This document shows positions 26,375-35,353 of a stretch of DNA of 64,000 nucleotides, one piece after another. Where the stretch lies: positions 186,001 through 250,000 of the forward strand of contig NZ_SCHN01000006.1 of the NCBI RefSeq assembly GCF_004120195.1, given 5' to 3'. The translations under genes were made by a program, and so were the position numbers. Each line of letters starts with the position of its first letter. Within the stretch, counting starts at the first letter, position 1. Source of the stretch: Enterovibrio baiacu (GTDB taxonomy: Bacteria; Pseudomonadota; Gammaproteobacteria; Enterobacterales; Vibrionaceae). Under the pieces are notes generated by a model that saw nothing but the letters and a program-made list of their open reading frames with translations, was not told the DNA's origin and made no database searches.

Positions 26375-27370
26375 TTATTTCTCGTAGAGATAACAACGTA
26401 CAAAATGGTTCTCAGACAGTTGAGTTACAGCAGGCAATTGTTCACGACACTTTGGTGTTGCGTGCGTGCATCGGCCCGCAAACGGGCAACCCACACTGTC
26501 TGGTGTCCACAATGGAATTTCACCGCGGTTGCCTTTCAGCTTCTCGTGAATCGATTTACGCGGGTCTGGCACCGCGGAGACCAAAAGCTGGGTATAAGGG
26601 TGTTGCGGGTCATGAATAATTTCTTCTACGTCCCCCCATTCCACCATATGACCGACATACATCACGGCGATGTCTTCGGCGATGTATCGCGCCGTCGCGA
26701 TGTCGTGCGTGATGTATAGCAGCGCCATTTCACGCTCAAACTTCATCTCTTCCATTAAGTTGAGCACGCCCGCACGGATAGACACATCCAGCATGGAGGT
26801 TGGTTCATCTGCCAACACCACTTCGGCTCCCACGGCAATGTTTCGCGCCAAGTTGACACGCTGACGCTGTCCGCCAGAAAGCTGATGAGGGAATTTCGCC
26901 GCGGTTTCTTTTGCCGGCGTAAGACCCACTTGCTCAAGCAGGTGGTAAACCGTTTCTTCGAGTTCTTTTTTGTTGTTCGACGTCACTTTGTTATGAATGA
27001 TCAACGGACGCGCGATGTGGTGAAAAATCGTGTGGGTTGGGTTCAACGAGCCGAACGGGTCTTGCCATACCATTTGCACGCCTTGACGATATTTCATCAA
27101 GTCGTCACCTTTGGTGATGGTTTCAATATCACGGCCGTAGTATTCAATGCTGCCACCCGATGGTGGGTACATTTTGGCGATCATTTTGGCAGTGGTCGAT
27201 TTACCCGAACCTGACTCACCGACTACCGCAAGGCCGCGACTTTTATACATTTTGAAAGACACGTCGTTGATGGCACGCATCTTCGACTTCTTCAACGAGT
27301 TACTGTTAACGGCAAAATCTTTAATCAGGTTTTTGCCTTCAACGATGGGTGTTCCTGTTGGCTTGCTCAT
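26375..27370 (-). CDS. Opp/Dpp-type ABC transporter ATPase (DppF-like)
   Basis: This 331-aa nucleotide-binding subunit contains Walker A GESGSGKST, signature LSGGQRQR, Walker B VVLADEPTS and the C-terminal oligopeptide-transporter extension with a Cys cluster (CPFAGRCTHATPKC) typical of the OppD/F C-terminal domain. AGGAGA lies 6 nt before ATG 27370; a GTG at 27388 is less likely. It powers the importer formed with the four upstream genes. Confidence 0.93.
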   Translation of the reverse strand: MSKPTGTPIVEGKNLIKDFAVNSNSLKKSKMRAINDVSFKMYKSRGLAVVGESGSGKSTTAKMIAKMYPPSGGSIEYYGRDIETITKGDDLMKYRQGVQMVWQDPFGSLNPTHTIFHHIARPLIIHNKVTSNNKKELEETVYHLLEQVGLTPAKETAAKFPHQLSGGQRQRVNLARNIAVGAEVVLADEPTSMLDVSIRAGVLNLMEEMKFEREMALLYITHDIATARYIAEDIAVMYVGHMVEWGDVEEIIHDPQHPYTQLLVSAVPDPRKSIHEKLKGNRGEIPLWTPDSVGCPFAGRCTHATPKCREQLPAVTQLSENHFVRCYLYEK

Positions 27371-27423
27371 AGCATCTCCTACACACACCCTGAGCCATCA
27401 AGGTGTGTGGTATTAATCACGTC

Positions 27424-28398
27424 TTAACCTAGCTTTTGTGTAAATAGGTGGCAGTTAGATAGGCGACCCGGTTGAATCTCGCTCAGTGTGGTTGATTGGC
27501 TAAAGCACGATGGCTGTGTTTTGCCACAGCGCGCTTGGAAGCGACAACCCTGCGGAATTTCAAGCAGGTTGAGTGGGTTACCGGGTATCCCAGTCAATCG
27601 TGTTTTCGGGCCCGTGAGTGGTGGAAATGAGCTACCCAATCCTTCGGTGTAAGGATGAAACGGGTTTTCGAGAATCTGTCGAGAAGGCGCAACCTCAATC
27701 AATTCACCCGAATACATGATGCCGATGCGATCGGAGAACTCGACCATCAATGAGATGTCGTGAGTAATGAACAGAATCGAGAAACCAAACTCTTCTTTTA
27801 GCGCGTAAATCTTTTGCAGAATTTCACGCTGAACCACCACATCCAGAGCAGTGGTTGGTTCGTCCATGATGATCATTTTCGGGTTCAAGGCCAACGCAAT
27901 CGCGATGACCAAACGCTGACGCATACCACCCGAAAATTGGTGCGGGTAATCACGCAGGCGGCTGGCGTGGATATCCACAATTTCCAACAAGCCTTCGGCA
28001 CGGCGCACCGCTTGTTCACGGGTGAAATTGGTATGACGCATGATCACGTCGCAGAACTGTTCCTCCATCGTGAGCACGGGGTTCAACGCGTTCATCGCAC
28101 TTTGGAACACCATGGAGATTTCGCTCCAGCGGAAATGCGACATTTGCTCGTCTGTCTTTTTGAAAATGTCGCCATGTCCATCGAACAACACTTCGCCACC
28201 AGAAATAAACGCAGGTGGCTTATGCAAGCGCATCAGCGAGAATGCAACGGTAGACTTACCACAACCAGACTCACCCGCCAGACCAAACACTTCGCCTTTG
28301 CCGATGTCAAAACTGACGTTGTTCACCGCGCGAACGTCGCCTGCATCTGTAATGTAATCAACACACAGGTTACGAATAGAGATTTGAGGGTTTGTCAT
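27424..28398 (-). CDS. Opp/Dpp-type ABC transporter ATPase (DppD-like)
   Basis: This 324-aa ATPase has Walker A GESGCGKST, signature FSGGMRQR, Walker B IIMDEPTT, and a C-terminal Cys-rich extension (QGCRFQARCGKTQPSC). Its start overlaps the permease stop by one base (TAATG). It is very similar to the ATPase at 40027-40878: both contain LHKPPAFISGGE and near-identical flanks, so the two are paralogues. Confidence 0.93.
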   Translation of the reverse strand: MTNPQISIRNLCVDYITDAGDVRAVNNVSFDIGKGEVFGLAGESGCGKSTVAFSLMRLHKPPAFISGGEVLFDGHGDIFKKTDEQMSHFRWSEISMVFQSAMNALNPVLTMEEQFCDVIMRHTNFTREQAVRRAEGLLEIVDIHASRLRDYPHQFSGGMRQRLVIAIALALNPKMIIMDEPTTALDVVVQREILQKIYALKEEFGFSILFITHDISLMVEFSDRIGIMYSGELIEVAPSRQILENPFHPYTEGLGSSFPPLTGPKTRLTGIPGNPLNLLEIPQGCRFQARCGKTQPSCFSQSTTLSEIQPGRLSNCHLFTQKLG

Positions 28399-29426
28399 TA
28401 TTTCGCTCCCTCTTCAAGCACGTGTTGAGGTGCAGTTTTTACTTGAGCAGCAGCGCTTTTCGCCATTTTGTTGCGCGCAGTCCATCGACGCATGCCCTTG
28501 TGAGAACGCAGTTGCGGGTTCGCAATTTCATCCACGGCGAAGTTAAGCAAAGACAGACCGATTGCAATGAACGTCAGTGCCAAACATGGAGGCAGAATTT
28601 CCCACCAAGCGCCAACCAACATCGAAGAAGAGGTCTGCACGTTGTAAAGCATCACGCCCCAGCTGATCGAGTTAGGGTCACCCAAGCCAAGGAAAGACAA
28701 ACTCGCTTCCGTCATGATGGCAAGCATCACACAGCCGATGAAGCTCGCACCAAGGATAGACATCAGGTTAGGCAGAATTTCAACGGCGATGATGCGCAGT
28801 GGCGATTCACCAAGCACTTCTGCTGCGCGAACAAACTCTTTTTCACGTACCGACAAGGTTTGCGCTCGTACAACACGCGCACCCCATGCCCAAGACGTTA
28901 TCGCGATGACTATCGCGATGGTCATTGGCCCAGCCTGACCAATAAAGGCGGCAATGATGAAGAGCAGCGGAAGCTGCGGCACCACCAACATGATGTTCAT
29001 GGCTGCTGACAGGTAATCGTCAACCTTGCCGCCAAAGTAACCCGCAGAAACACCGATCGCAGTGGCAAGAAAACACACCATCAAACCGGCACCTAAGCCC
29101 ACTGAAATAGAGGTACGCGCGCCGTAAACAAGCTGAGACCAGATATCACGGCCCATGCGCGACGTGCCCAGTACGTGATCGGCTTTTTCCGACATCATGA
29201 GGGTACGTTTGTTGGTGGCTAGCGTGGTCGCAATCCAACCTTCAGGGTTGTTCTTAGCCGCTTTCACCACAAACGCTGGGTATTCGTGCGGATTTCCCGT
29301 GCCCTTTTCGGGATCGTGCTTGGTAATTTGAGGAGCAAAAATAGCCGCCAATACAAAAACGAACAGGATGCAAAGACCCGCCAGCGATTTTAGGTTACCT
29401 GCAAGAAGTTTAAATAAACCCTTCAT
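28398..29426 (-). CDS. Opp/Dpp-type ABC transporter permease (DppC-like)
   Basis: This 342-aa inner-membrane permease has the N-terminal OppC region (about residues 8-30) and a binding-protein-dependent transport core; the EAA loop is AEVLGESPLRIIAVEILPNL. An extra periplasmic segment (about 35-85) separates the first helix from HVLGTSRMGRD, the usual OppC motif. The gene is two bases after the upstream permease. Confidence 0.92.
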   Translation of the reverse strand: MKGLFKLLAGNLKSLAGLCILFVFVLAAIFAPQITKHDPEKGTGNPHEYPAFVVKAAKNNPEGWIATTLATNKRTLMMSEKADHVLGTSRMGRDIWSQLVYGARTSISVGLGAGLMVCFLATAIGVSAGYFGGKVDDYLSAAMNIMLVVPQLPLLFIIAAFIGQAGPMTIAIVIAITSWAWGARVVRAQTLSVREKEFVRAAEVLGESPLRIIAVEILPNLMSILGASFIGCVMLAIMTEASLSFLGLGDPNSISWGVMLYNVQTSSSMLVGAWWEILPPCLALTFIAIGLSLLNFAVDEIANPQLRSHKGMRRWTARNKMAKSAAAQVKTAPQHVLEEGAK

Positions 29427-29428
29427 AT

Positions 29429-30415
29429 TTACTTATCTCCCTTACGCAGACGAGGGTCCAACACAACGATCAGGAGATCGGCCATAAAGTTAAAGAACAG
29501 CATGAACATGGTCATAAGCAGTAACTGACCTTGCAGCACTTGATAGTCGCGAGCGTGGATGGCGTTCAACAACACCGTGCCTAGGCCTGGGTAGTTGAAG
29601 ATCATTTCAACGATAAGCTGACCGCTGATCGCGGTACCAAGCGCCATAGAAAGCGCCGTCACACTTGGTAGCATGGAGTTACGGGCTGCATAGTTGAAGA
29701 TAACGCGGTTTTCACTCAAGCCTTTCGCGCGAGCCATGGTGATAAAGTCTTCATTCAGCAGGTTAATCATGTTGTTACGCATGCTGATCAAGAAGCCACC
29801 GATTTGACTGACCGTCGCACAGGTCAAAGGCAGAACGGCGTGATAAGCGACGTCTTTGTAGAACGCCCAACTTCCCCAGTCTGGCATGGTGCCCGAGGTA
29901 TACGCATTACCCGAAGGGAACCACTCTAAGCCAATCGCGAAGGTATAGAGCACCAGCATGGCGACAACCACGGAAGGCACAGCTTGCACAACCAGCATGC
30001 TTGGCGAGATAAACGCATCGTAGTAGCTACCGCGACGCCACGCCGCGAAAATACCCAACACCGAACCAATACAGAATGAAAGAATAACGGCGGTACCCGT
30101 CAGGAATAACGACCAACCAACTGCACCACCCAACAATTCATTCACAGAAAGCGGGTAAAACTTAATTGAAATACCCCAGTTACCGGTGAATATATTGGCA
30201 AGGTAGGTGAAGTATTGTTGATATAAAGGCGCATCAACAAAACCAAGCAACTTTTTCATTGCTTCAATACGTTCTGGACTCACATGTGCCATTGCATTGG
30301 CAAACATCATGGTCACAGGGTCACCCGGCATTGCACGGGGTAATATAAAATTCAGTGTTGCTGCAAATAATAAGGCGACAAAATAAAATGACAGTCGCCG
30401 CATGAAGAAACCCAT
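29429..30415 (-). CDS. Opp/Dpp-type ABC transporter permease (DppB-like)
   Basis: This 328-aa permease has an N-terminal helix followed by LPRAMPGDPV, the conserved OppB/DppB opening, and the EAA loop ARAKGLSENRVIFNYAARNSMLP. About six helices are visible. It forms the channel with the DppC-like subunit. Confidence 0.92.
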   Translation of the reverse strand: MGFFMRRLSFYFVALLFAATLNFILPRAMPGDPVTMMFANAMAHVSPERIEAMKKLLGFVDAPLYQQYFTYLANIFTGNWGISIKFYPLSVNELLGGAVGWSLFLTGTAVILSFCIGSVLGIFAAWRRGSYYDAFISPSMLVVQAVPSVVVAMLVLYTFAIGLEWFPSGNAYTSGTMPDWGSWAFYKDVAYHAVLPLTCATVSQIGGFLISMRNNMINLLNEDFITMARAKGLSENRVIFNYAARNSMLPSVTALSMALGTAISGQLIVEMIFNYPGLGTVLLNAIHARDYQVLQGQLLLMTMFMLFFNFMADLLIVVLDPRLRKGDK

Positions 30416-30539
30416 AGTTCCGCCCTACTTAAACACAAAGAAACATTTTTATAATATTTAAATCACAAGATGATTTAGAAAATTAGAAAACAAATAAACA
30501 GGAGAAGCGGCCAACATATCGCTAGCCGCAATGTTTTCA

Positions 30540-32204
30540 TTACGCTTTAGGTTTCAAGTCCAATACGTGTAGCAAACGCTCAGGTACACCCGCCCAAGAC
30601 AAAGGACGGCCTTTCGGGTTTTCTTCGCTCCACCAGCCAGTGAAGCGGCTTTCGTTGAACTGGTAAACATCAACACCCGACATGACAGGAATCGTCACTT
30701 GGTTTTCCGCGATGATTTTTTGAATCTTATGCGCGATAACCATCTGCTCTTCTTGATTGCCCGTTTTGTAGAAGCTATCAAGCAGCGTATCTAGCTCTTC
30801 ATTCTTGAAGAAGTGCATTGCAAAACGTGGCATGCTTGCACCTTCTTGGTAACGAGAGTGGTATGCACTGTTCCAATAGCGGTGTGGATCTGCACCGTTG
30901 AAGTAGTTGGTGTAAGCCACGTCATACGTACCTGTCACCATGGCTTTGTTGTAAACCGCGAAGTCTGCAGTACGTGCTTTTGCGTTAATGCCTACATTTT
31001 GAAGCTGTTCAACACCTAACTGAACCGTGTTGTTGAAGTCAGTCCAACCTGTTGGGGATTGAAGCTCGAGCTCAATCTTTTTGCCGGTTGGGGTTTCAAC
31101 AAAACCGTCGCCATCGATATCAACGAAACCCGCCGATTTCAGCATCGCTTTCGCGTTCTCAACGCTGTAAGTGTTGAAGCCTTTGTATTTGTTGTAGACG
31201 TTTTTGTCCGCCCAAAATTCAAAAACTTTGCCTAGGCCCGATGCGTAATCATTCACCACACCGTTACCGTAAAACGCGATATCGATGATCTTTTGGCGGT
31301 CAATCGACATGGAGAACGCACGACGGAAATCGACGTTGTTGATGGCTTCATTGTTACCTGGATGCGGTGTTTTGAAGTTCAGCATGAATGCTTGTGCACT
31401 CGCTGCTGGATACCAGTATTTGTGGTTAGGGTTACGCGCAGCGTAGGTGCTATCGATGTCTGGGATAAACGCTGCCGTCCAATCCAATTCAGACTTGATG
31501 ATTTTACCTAACAGTTGGTCGTTGTTTGCGATTTGAGGAACGCGCAAACAATCCACTTCTAGGTTGTCATTGTCCCAATAATTTGGGTTACGACACTGCA
31601 CATACAGTTGCGGTGTAAACGTATCGATCTCAGTGAACGGACCTGAACCCACTGGGTTTTCATTGGTAAACATTTCAGGTTGTTCAACCTTTTCCCAAAT
31701 GTGTTTTGGCACAATTGGAATGGTCGAAATTTCGTAAGGCAAGTTAGAGTTCGCTTCGGTCAGGTTAAAGATTACCTTGTCACCATCACGCTCAATGCTC
31801 TTAATCCAACGGTCCATGCCTTTAGGGTCAAGCTCAGGTTTTTCATGAATCAGCTTGAACGAGTAAACCACGTCTTCCGCAGTAAATGGCGTGCCGTCTG
31901 ACCATTTCACGCCTTCGCGGATAACGAAAGTCACCTGTGTCAGGTCTTCAGACATATAGTAGTCCTTCGCCAAACGCATCACCGGCTTGTTGCCGTGCAT
32001 TTGGTTAAAGATCACTAATGGCTCATAAATAAAATCCGTTGTTGTACGCAAGTTTGTTGCAAGATACGGGTTGAAGTTACGTATCATCGTTGGATAAAAA
32101 TCAGACACAATAGTGAGCTGATTTTTTTCTGCAGCAATGGCTGTTGGTGCAGTTAGCGCAGCAAGAGTGAGCACCGCAAGTTTTTTATATTTATTCGTGA
32201 CCAT
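30540..32204 (-). CDS. Family 5 solute-binding protein, chitin-oligosaccharide-binding-protein-like
   Basis: This 554-aa periplasmic binding protein has a signal peptide (about residues 1-24, ending AIA). The body follows the SBP family 5 fold. Several segments (NFNPYLATNL, TTTDFIYEPLV, VDCLRVPQIANNDQ, ERLLHVLDLKP) closely recall the V. cholerae chitin-oligosaccharide-binding protein as I remember it, more than peptide-binding DppA/OppA. So the ligand may contain beta-linked GlcNAc rather than only amino acids. First gene of the operon that ends with an aminopeptidase and glycosylasparaginase. Confidence 0.87.
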   Translation of the reverse strand: MVTNKYKKLAVLTLAALTAPTAIAAEKNQLTIVSDFYPTMIRNFNPYLATNLRTTTDFIYEPLVIFNQMHGNKPVMRLAKDYYMSEDLTQVTFVIREGVKWSDGTPFTAEDVVYSFKLIHEKPELDPKGMDRWIKSIERDGDKVIFNLTEANSNLPYEISTIPIVPKHIWEKVEQPEMFTNENPVGSGPFTEIDTFTPQLYVQCRNPNYWDNDNLEVDCLRVPQIANNDQLLGKIIKSELDWTAAFIPDIDSTYAARNPNHKYWYPAASAQAFMLNFKTPHPGNNEAINNVDFRRAFSMSIDRQKIIDIAFYGNGVVNDYASGLGKVFEFWADKNVYNKYKGFNTYSVENAKAMLKSAGFVDIDGDGFVETPTGKKIELELQSPTGWTDFNNTVQLGVEQLQNVGINAKARTADFAVYNKAMVTGTYDVAYTNYFNGADPHRYWNSAYHSRYQEGASMPRFAMHFFKNEELDTLLDSFYKTGNQEEQMVIAHKIQKIIAENQVTIPVMSGVDVYQFNESRFTGWWSEENPKGRPLSWAGVPERLLHVLDLKPKA

Positions 32205-32737
32205 TAAGAGTCCTTACTACATGTTCATTGATGAGGTTTTTAAATATGCGTTCAAATGCATTATTCAACGAGCGACACTATGAACGCATTTTAATAAGGA
32301 ACAATTGACGAAACTCTCAAAATGGTATTTTAAATATTTTATTACTCTTTCAAGATCTCGATCCCATACTTACAAGTAAAATTAAAATAAGGAAAAGAAA
32401 AATAAAGAATTTATTTATTTTAAATACGTAAAAACCGACAGAGAGTTAAATGACTCTAGCCAGCAAAATAGATATTTAAATAGTAATAACAGAAATAAAA
32501 ACTGAATAGTGGATTGTAATTTATTCCAGTATTCTTTTTTTCAATGTGATTTTCAATGAAGGAAGATCACACACTAACTCAAGCGATCTTAAACAGATTC
32601 GACATCAATGCGGAGTGGATTAATCGTACAAAGACTGGACAGGCATAGCCAAACACATGAAGCGTGATATGCGCTGAAAAAATCAGCAAATGACATGAAA
32701 AGCCTCTAGGCCACTAAGCAATCAAGGGACTCAGCCT
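32205..32737. other. AT-rich intergenic region with the promoter of the SBP operon
   Basis: This 533-bp gap is conspicuously AT-rich between about 32280 and 32570, with runs of A and T. No convincing gene is seen. It must hold the operon promoter on the minus strand. An 11-nt direct repeat AGCCTCTAGGC occurs at about 32701 and 32733, at the end of the neighbouring gene. No clear operator was found. Confidence 0.5.
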
Positions 32738-33283
32738 CTAGGCAATGCTTCTCCGCAACGCATTAAGCTGTTCAATATTAGGCATAGTTTGACGAATGGT
32801 ATCGGAGTAACACCATGGATAGGGAAGCCCTTGCGCCCAATTGACGATTTCTTCAGAGACGTCTGAAGGCAGCATGGCAATTTGCTCGATGGTGATAACC
32901 AGTTTTACGGCGCGAGAATCTGTTTCTCTGTCGAACGTCCAACGGTAGTTGCCAGTACCCATTCGAACACCACCACTCTTACGTTCAGTCATACACACCA
33001 TCCACTTACACGACAATTCATATTCGGTAGAGTCTGATTTGTCTGCAAGGCAAAAAGTATGGACGTTTTCATACGCATCATTGAAGTGACGAACAAGAAT
33101 ATCTGTGATGGCATCGAGCCCATCAGTGATGGCGGGAAACGAAATACTCTCCGTCTTTAAAATCATCTCCAGCGTTGCATCTTCTGCAAACGCGGTAGAC
33201 ATCAGTGCAGGTTCGTTTTTGTCTTTGGCTCGAATGTAGTTCTCAACAATGGTGAGATGTCCGCAGTTTAGCGCATTCAGCAT
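32738..33283 (-). CDS. SnoaL/NTF2-like protein
   Basis: This 181-aa protein resembles the NTF2-like/SnoaL cone fold: an early helix (VENYIRAKDKNEPALMSTAFAEDATLEM, in shortened view AKDKNEPALMSTAFAED) followed by alternating strands ending ELSCKWMVCMTE and YRWTFDR. Such proteins are often small enzymes or binding proteins. No catalytic residues can be assigned. It is a single gene with no operon partner. Confidence 0.6.
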   Translation of the reverse strand: MLNALNCGHLTIVENYIRAKDKNEPALMSTAFAEDATLEMILKTESISFPAITDGLDAITDILVRHFNDAYENVHTFCLADKSDSTEYELSCKWMVCMTERKSGGVRMGTGNYRWTFDRETDSRAVKLVITIEQIAMLPSDVSEEIVNWAQGLPYPWCYSDTIRQTMPNIEQLNALRRSIA

Positions 33284-33663
33284 GGTTCATGTCCTTCAGT
33301 TCAATAGCCGTAACTTATAGAGAAACCGTCGCTCTTGCCACCTTCTTGCAATGTGAATACCTGTTATTTCTAAAAGTCTCGTTTTTGCATCTCAATCAGA
33401 CTATTTACCCCTTAACGACAGTTTTCTATCCTTTCCTCGAAATACGCGTTGTGACAGGTATCGATAGTGATTTACATCAGAGAGTTACCAAATGAATACT
33501 CGGGGTAGATTTTCAACACTTCTGACATACATACCGATGCAACAACCAAATTGATCACCTTATGTGGGCACTAGCAATGAAAACAGTTCAAAGTTCAAGC
33601 GAAGAGTACGTTGTGCGGATAATCTTTATATTTAACAACGTATACGTCTCTGCACTAAACAGG
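33284..33663. other. Intergenic region with no recognised feature
   Basis: This 380-bp gap lies between two minus-strand genes. It should contain the promoter of the SnoaL-like gene at its left end. No terminator, repeat or credible small gene was seen. Confidence 0.4.
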
Positions 33664-34374
33664 TTATGGCTGTTTCCTTAACCAATCCATGGTCTTATCA
33701 ATCCGCTGCTGGCCTGTATCGGACAGTGCTGCTTTGTCCACTTGCCTTAACCAGCGCATCAATGCAAACCAATCATCAGATGCTTGTACAGTGCCTTCTC
33801 CTCTAGCCTGCCTATCTGGGGAAAAACCTTTGCTCATGTGCCACGACGTCAGGTTCTTGCGCGATAATCCAATCGGCAATGCCGCACCAAAGTCAATCAA
33901 ACACACTCGGTTGTCCGCCGGATCCCAAAGCACATTCGACGGTTTGATATCACCATGAATCCACCCCGCATGATGACAGTGGCGCATGGCTTTCAGTAAC
34001 TCGGGAAGCAAGACAGTAAACGTCTCTGCTTGATGCGGACTCATCTCAATGAGTGGCATCATATCGGGGTAGTATTCCACCGCGATAAACCCTGTTGCCG
34101 GATAAAGCGCAAGAGCATGTTGAACGCCCTCGCCCCGACAAGCAGACAAAGCTTCCCATTCTCTCTCTAGACTCGACCTTTCAGAACCCGGCGAGCACCT
34201 GCGAAGCACCACGGTGTCACCCGTTTCAATCTCTGTCGCCAAATACGCGTTGGGCACAGGCTTCGAACTCAACGGCGCTGTTAAGGTGAATTTTCTGTCC
34301 AATACCTTCCCGACTTGCCAGCTTTCCTGCATCGCAAGGGTTTCCGCTAACAGTTTGAGATGGTTTGGCGTCAT
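33664..34374 (-). CDS. Small protein-kinase-like protein
   Basis: This 236-aa protein is nearly only a Hanks-type kinase domain. The catalytic loop is HGDIKPSN and the metal loop is DFG (in LIDFGAALP), both intact. The beta-3 lysine position reads VVLRR (about residues 55-59), so Arg stands where Lys is normal. The N-lobe is short and the glycine loop is degenerate. It has no membrane helix or sensor domain. RBS AGAGG precedes ATG 34374; a longer frame from 34428 is less likely. The Arg substitution may mean weak or altered activity. Confidence 0.75.
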   Translation of the reverse strand: MTPNHLKLLAETLAMQESWQVGKVLDRKFTLTAPLSSKPVPNAYLATEIETGDTVVLRRCSPGSERSSLEREWEALSACRGEGVQHALALYPATGFIAVEYYPDMMPLIEMSPHQAETFTVLLPELLKAMRHCHHAGWIHGDIKPSNVLWDPADNRVCLIDFGAALPIGLSRKNLTSWHMSKGFSPDRQARGEGTVQASDDWFALMRWLRQVDKAALSDTGQQRIDKTMDWLRKQP

Positions 34375-34494
34375 ACGAACCTCTTTACCGAAAAGACAAT
34401 AAACAACTAACTGTAATTTTAGGCTCATACATAGACAGAGATCGGTAAGATTTCACTACTCGCGATTTGATCACGTATTTTCCAAATTTAACGC

Positions 34495-34901
34495 ACACAA
34501 CGAAGCCCCAGCATTTCTGCTGAGGCTTCGTTGCATAGGCGGAGCGGCCGGGGACGCGCACGTCCGGGACTCAAGCCGAAGGCTCGTGAGAGTCCAAACC
34601 CAAATTCGACAGATACAAAAAAGCCCCGCGCTCTTTTCTAGAATGAGCAAGCGAGGCTTCGTTGTGTTGGCGGAGCGGCCGGGGGCGCGCACGTCCGGGA
34701 CTCAAGCCGAAGGCTCGTGAGAGTCCAAATCCAATTCGACAGATACAAAAAGCCCCAGCATTTCTGCTGAGGCTTCGTTGTATTGGCGGAACGGCCGGGG
34801 GCGCGCACGGCCGGGACTCAAGCCGAAGGCTAGTGAGAGCCCAAACCCAAATTCGACAGATACAAAAAAGCCCCAGCATTTCTGCTGAGGCTTCGTTGTG
34901 T
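34495..34901 (-). repeat. Array of three terminator plus partial tRNA-Asp repeats
   Basis: Downstream of tRNA-Asp on the minus strand, three units of about 116-131 nt follow. Each has an intrinsic terminator (AGCCTCAGCA / TGCTGGGGCT with T-tract in most), a spacer GTATCTGTCGAAT, a hairpin GGACTC / GAGTCC with an inner AGCC-TTC-GGCT, and an ending like the tRNA-Asp 3' acceptor (CCGCTCCGCC). The acceptor-like segments begin at 34538, 34669 and 34785, while the true tRNA acceptor is at 34903. One unit has a different terminator loop (34617-34664). The first (34498-34532) is a long perfect hairpin without a T-tract. Confidence 0.85.
34867..34897 (-). terminator. Intrinsic terminator of the tRNA-Ser/tRNA-Asp transcript
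   Basis: On the minus strand AGCCTCAGCA-GAAA-TGCTGGGGCT is followed by TTTTTT, 5 nt after the tRNA-Asp 3' end. Copies recur in the repeat array. Confidence 0.8.
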
Positions 34902-34978
34902 TGGCGGAGCGGACGGGACTCGAACCCGCGACCCCCGGCGTGACAGGCCGGTATTCTAACCAACTGAACTACCGCTCC
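34902..34978 (-). tRNA. tRNA-Asp (GTC)
   Basis: The 77-nt gene folds with acceptor GGAGCGG / CCGCTCC, D-arm GTTCAGTTGGTTAGAAT, anticodon loop CTGTCAC giving GTC, T-loop GGGTTCGAGTCCC and encoded CCA. It is downstream of tRNA-Ser on the same strand. Confidence 0.97.
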
Positions 34979-35021
34979 AATTCTGTATGAAACTCGATGT
35001 CGCCATCCAATTTCTAGAATG

Positions 35022-35112
35022 TGGCGGAGAGATAGGGATTTGAACCCTAGGTGCGCTATAAACGCACGCCGGTTTTCAAGACCGGTGCTTTCAACCACTC
35101 AGCCATCTCTCC
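35022..35112 (-). tRNA. tRNA-Ser (TGA)
   Basis: This 91-nt class II tRNA has acceptor GGAGAGA / TCTCTCC, anticodon loop CTTGAAA giving TGA, a long variable arm (GTGCG / CGCAC), T-loop GGGTTCAAATCCC, discriminator G and encoded CCA. It is 43 nt before tRNA-Asp. Confidence 0.97.
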
Positions 35113-35353
35113 GTGGTTGCGGCGAATATTATAGGCCTACCGCGAAGCTGTAAATACCTTTTTTACGTTATCTTACTCAACCGTTCAAAAAGACATCAAA
35201 ATGACTTATCAATGAGTCAAATAACACGAAAAACCAACACCTTAATACTATAAATTTAATATCTAAAAAGAAGATTTCACTTTCCTTGCCTGCATTCAGA
35301 CATCTCAGCGGTAAGTCAGCTACAATGCAGCCAACATTCAGATTTGAGCGAGC

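Noticed and set aside
34571..35098. A 175-aa minus-strand open frame crossing tRNA-Asp and its repeats
   Set aside because: It is read through tRNA-Asp and repeat copies and includes the well-known spurious tRNA translation; no ribosome-binding site or domain.
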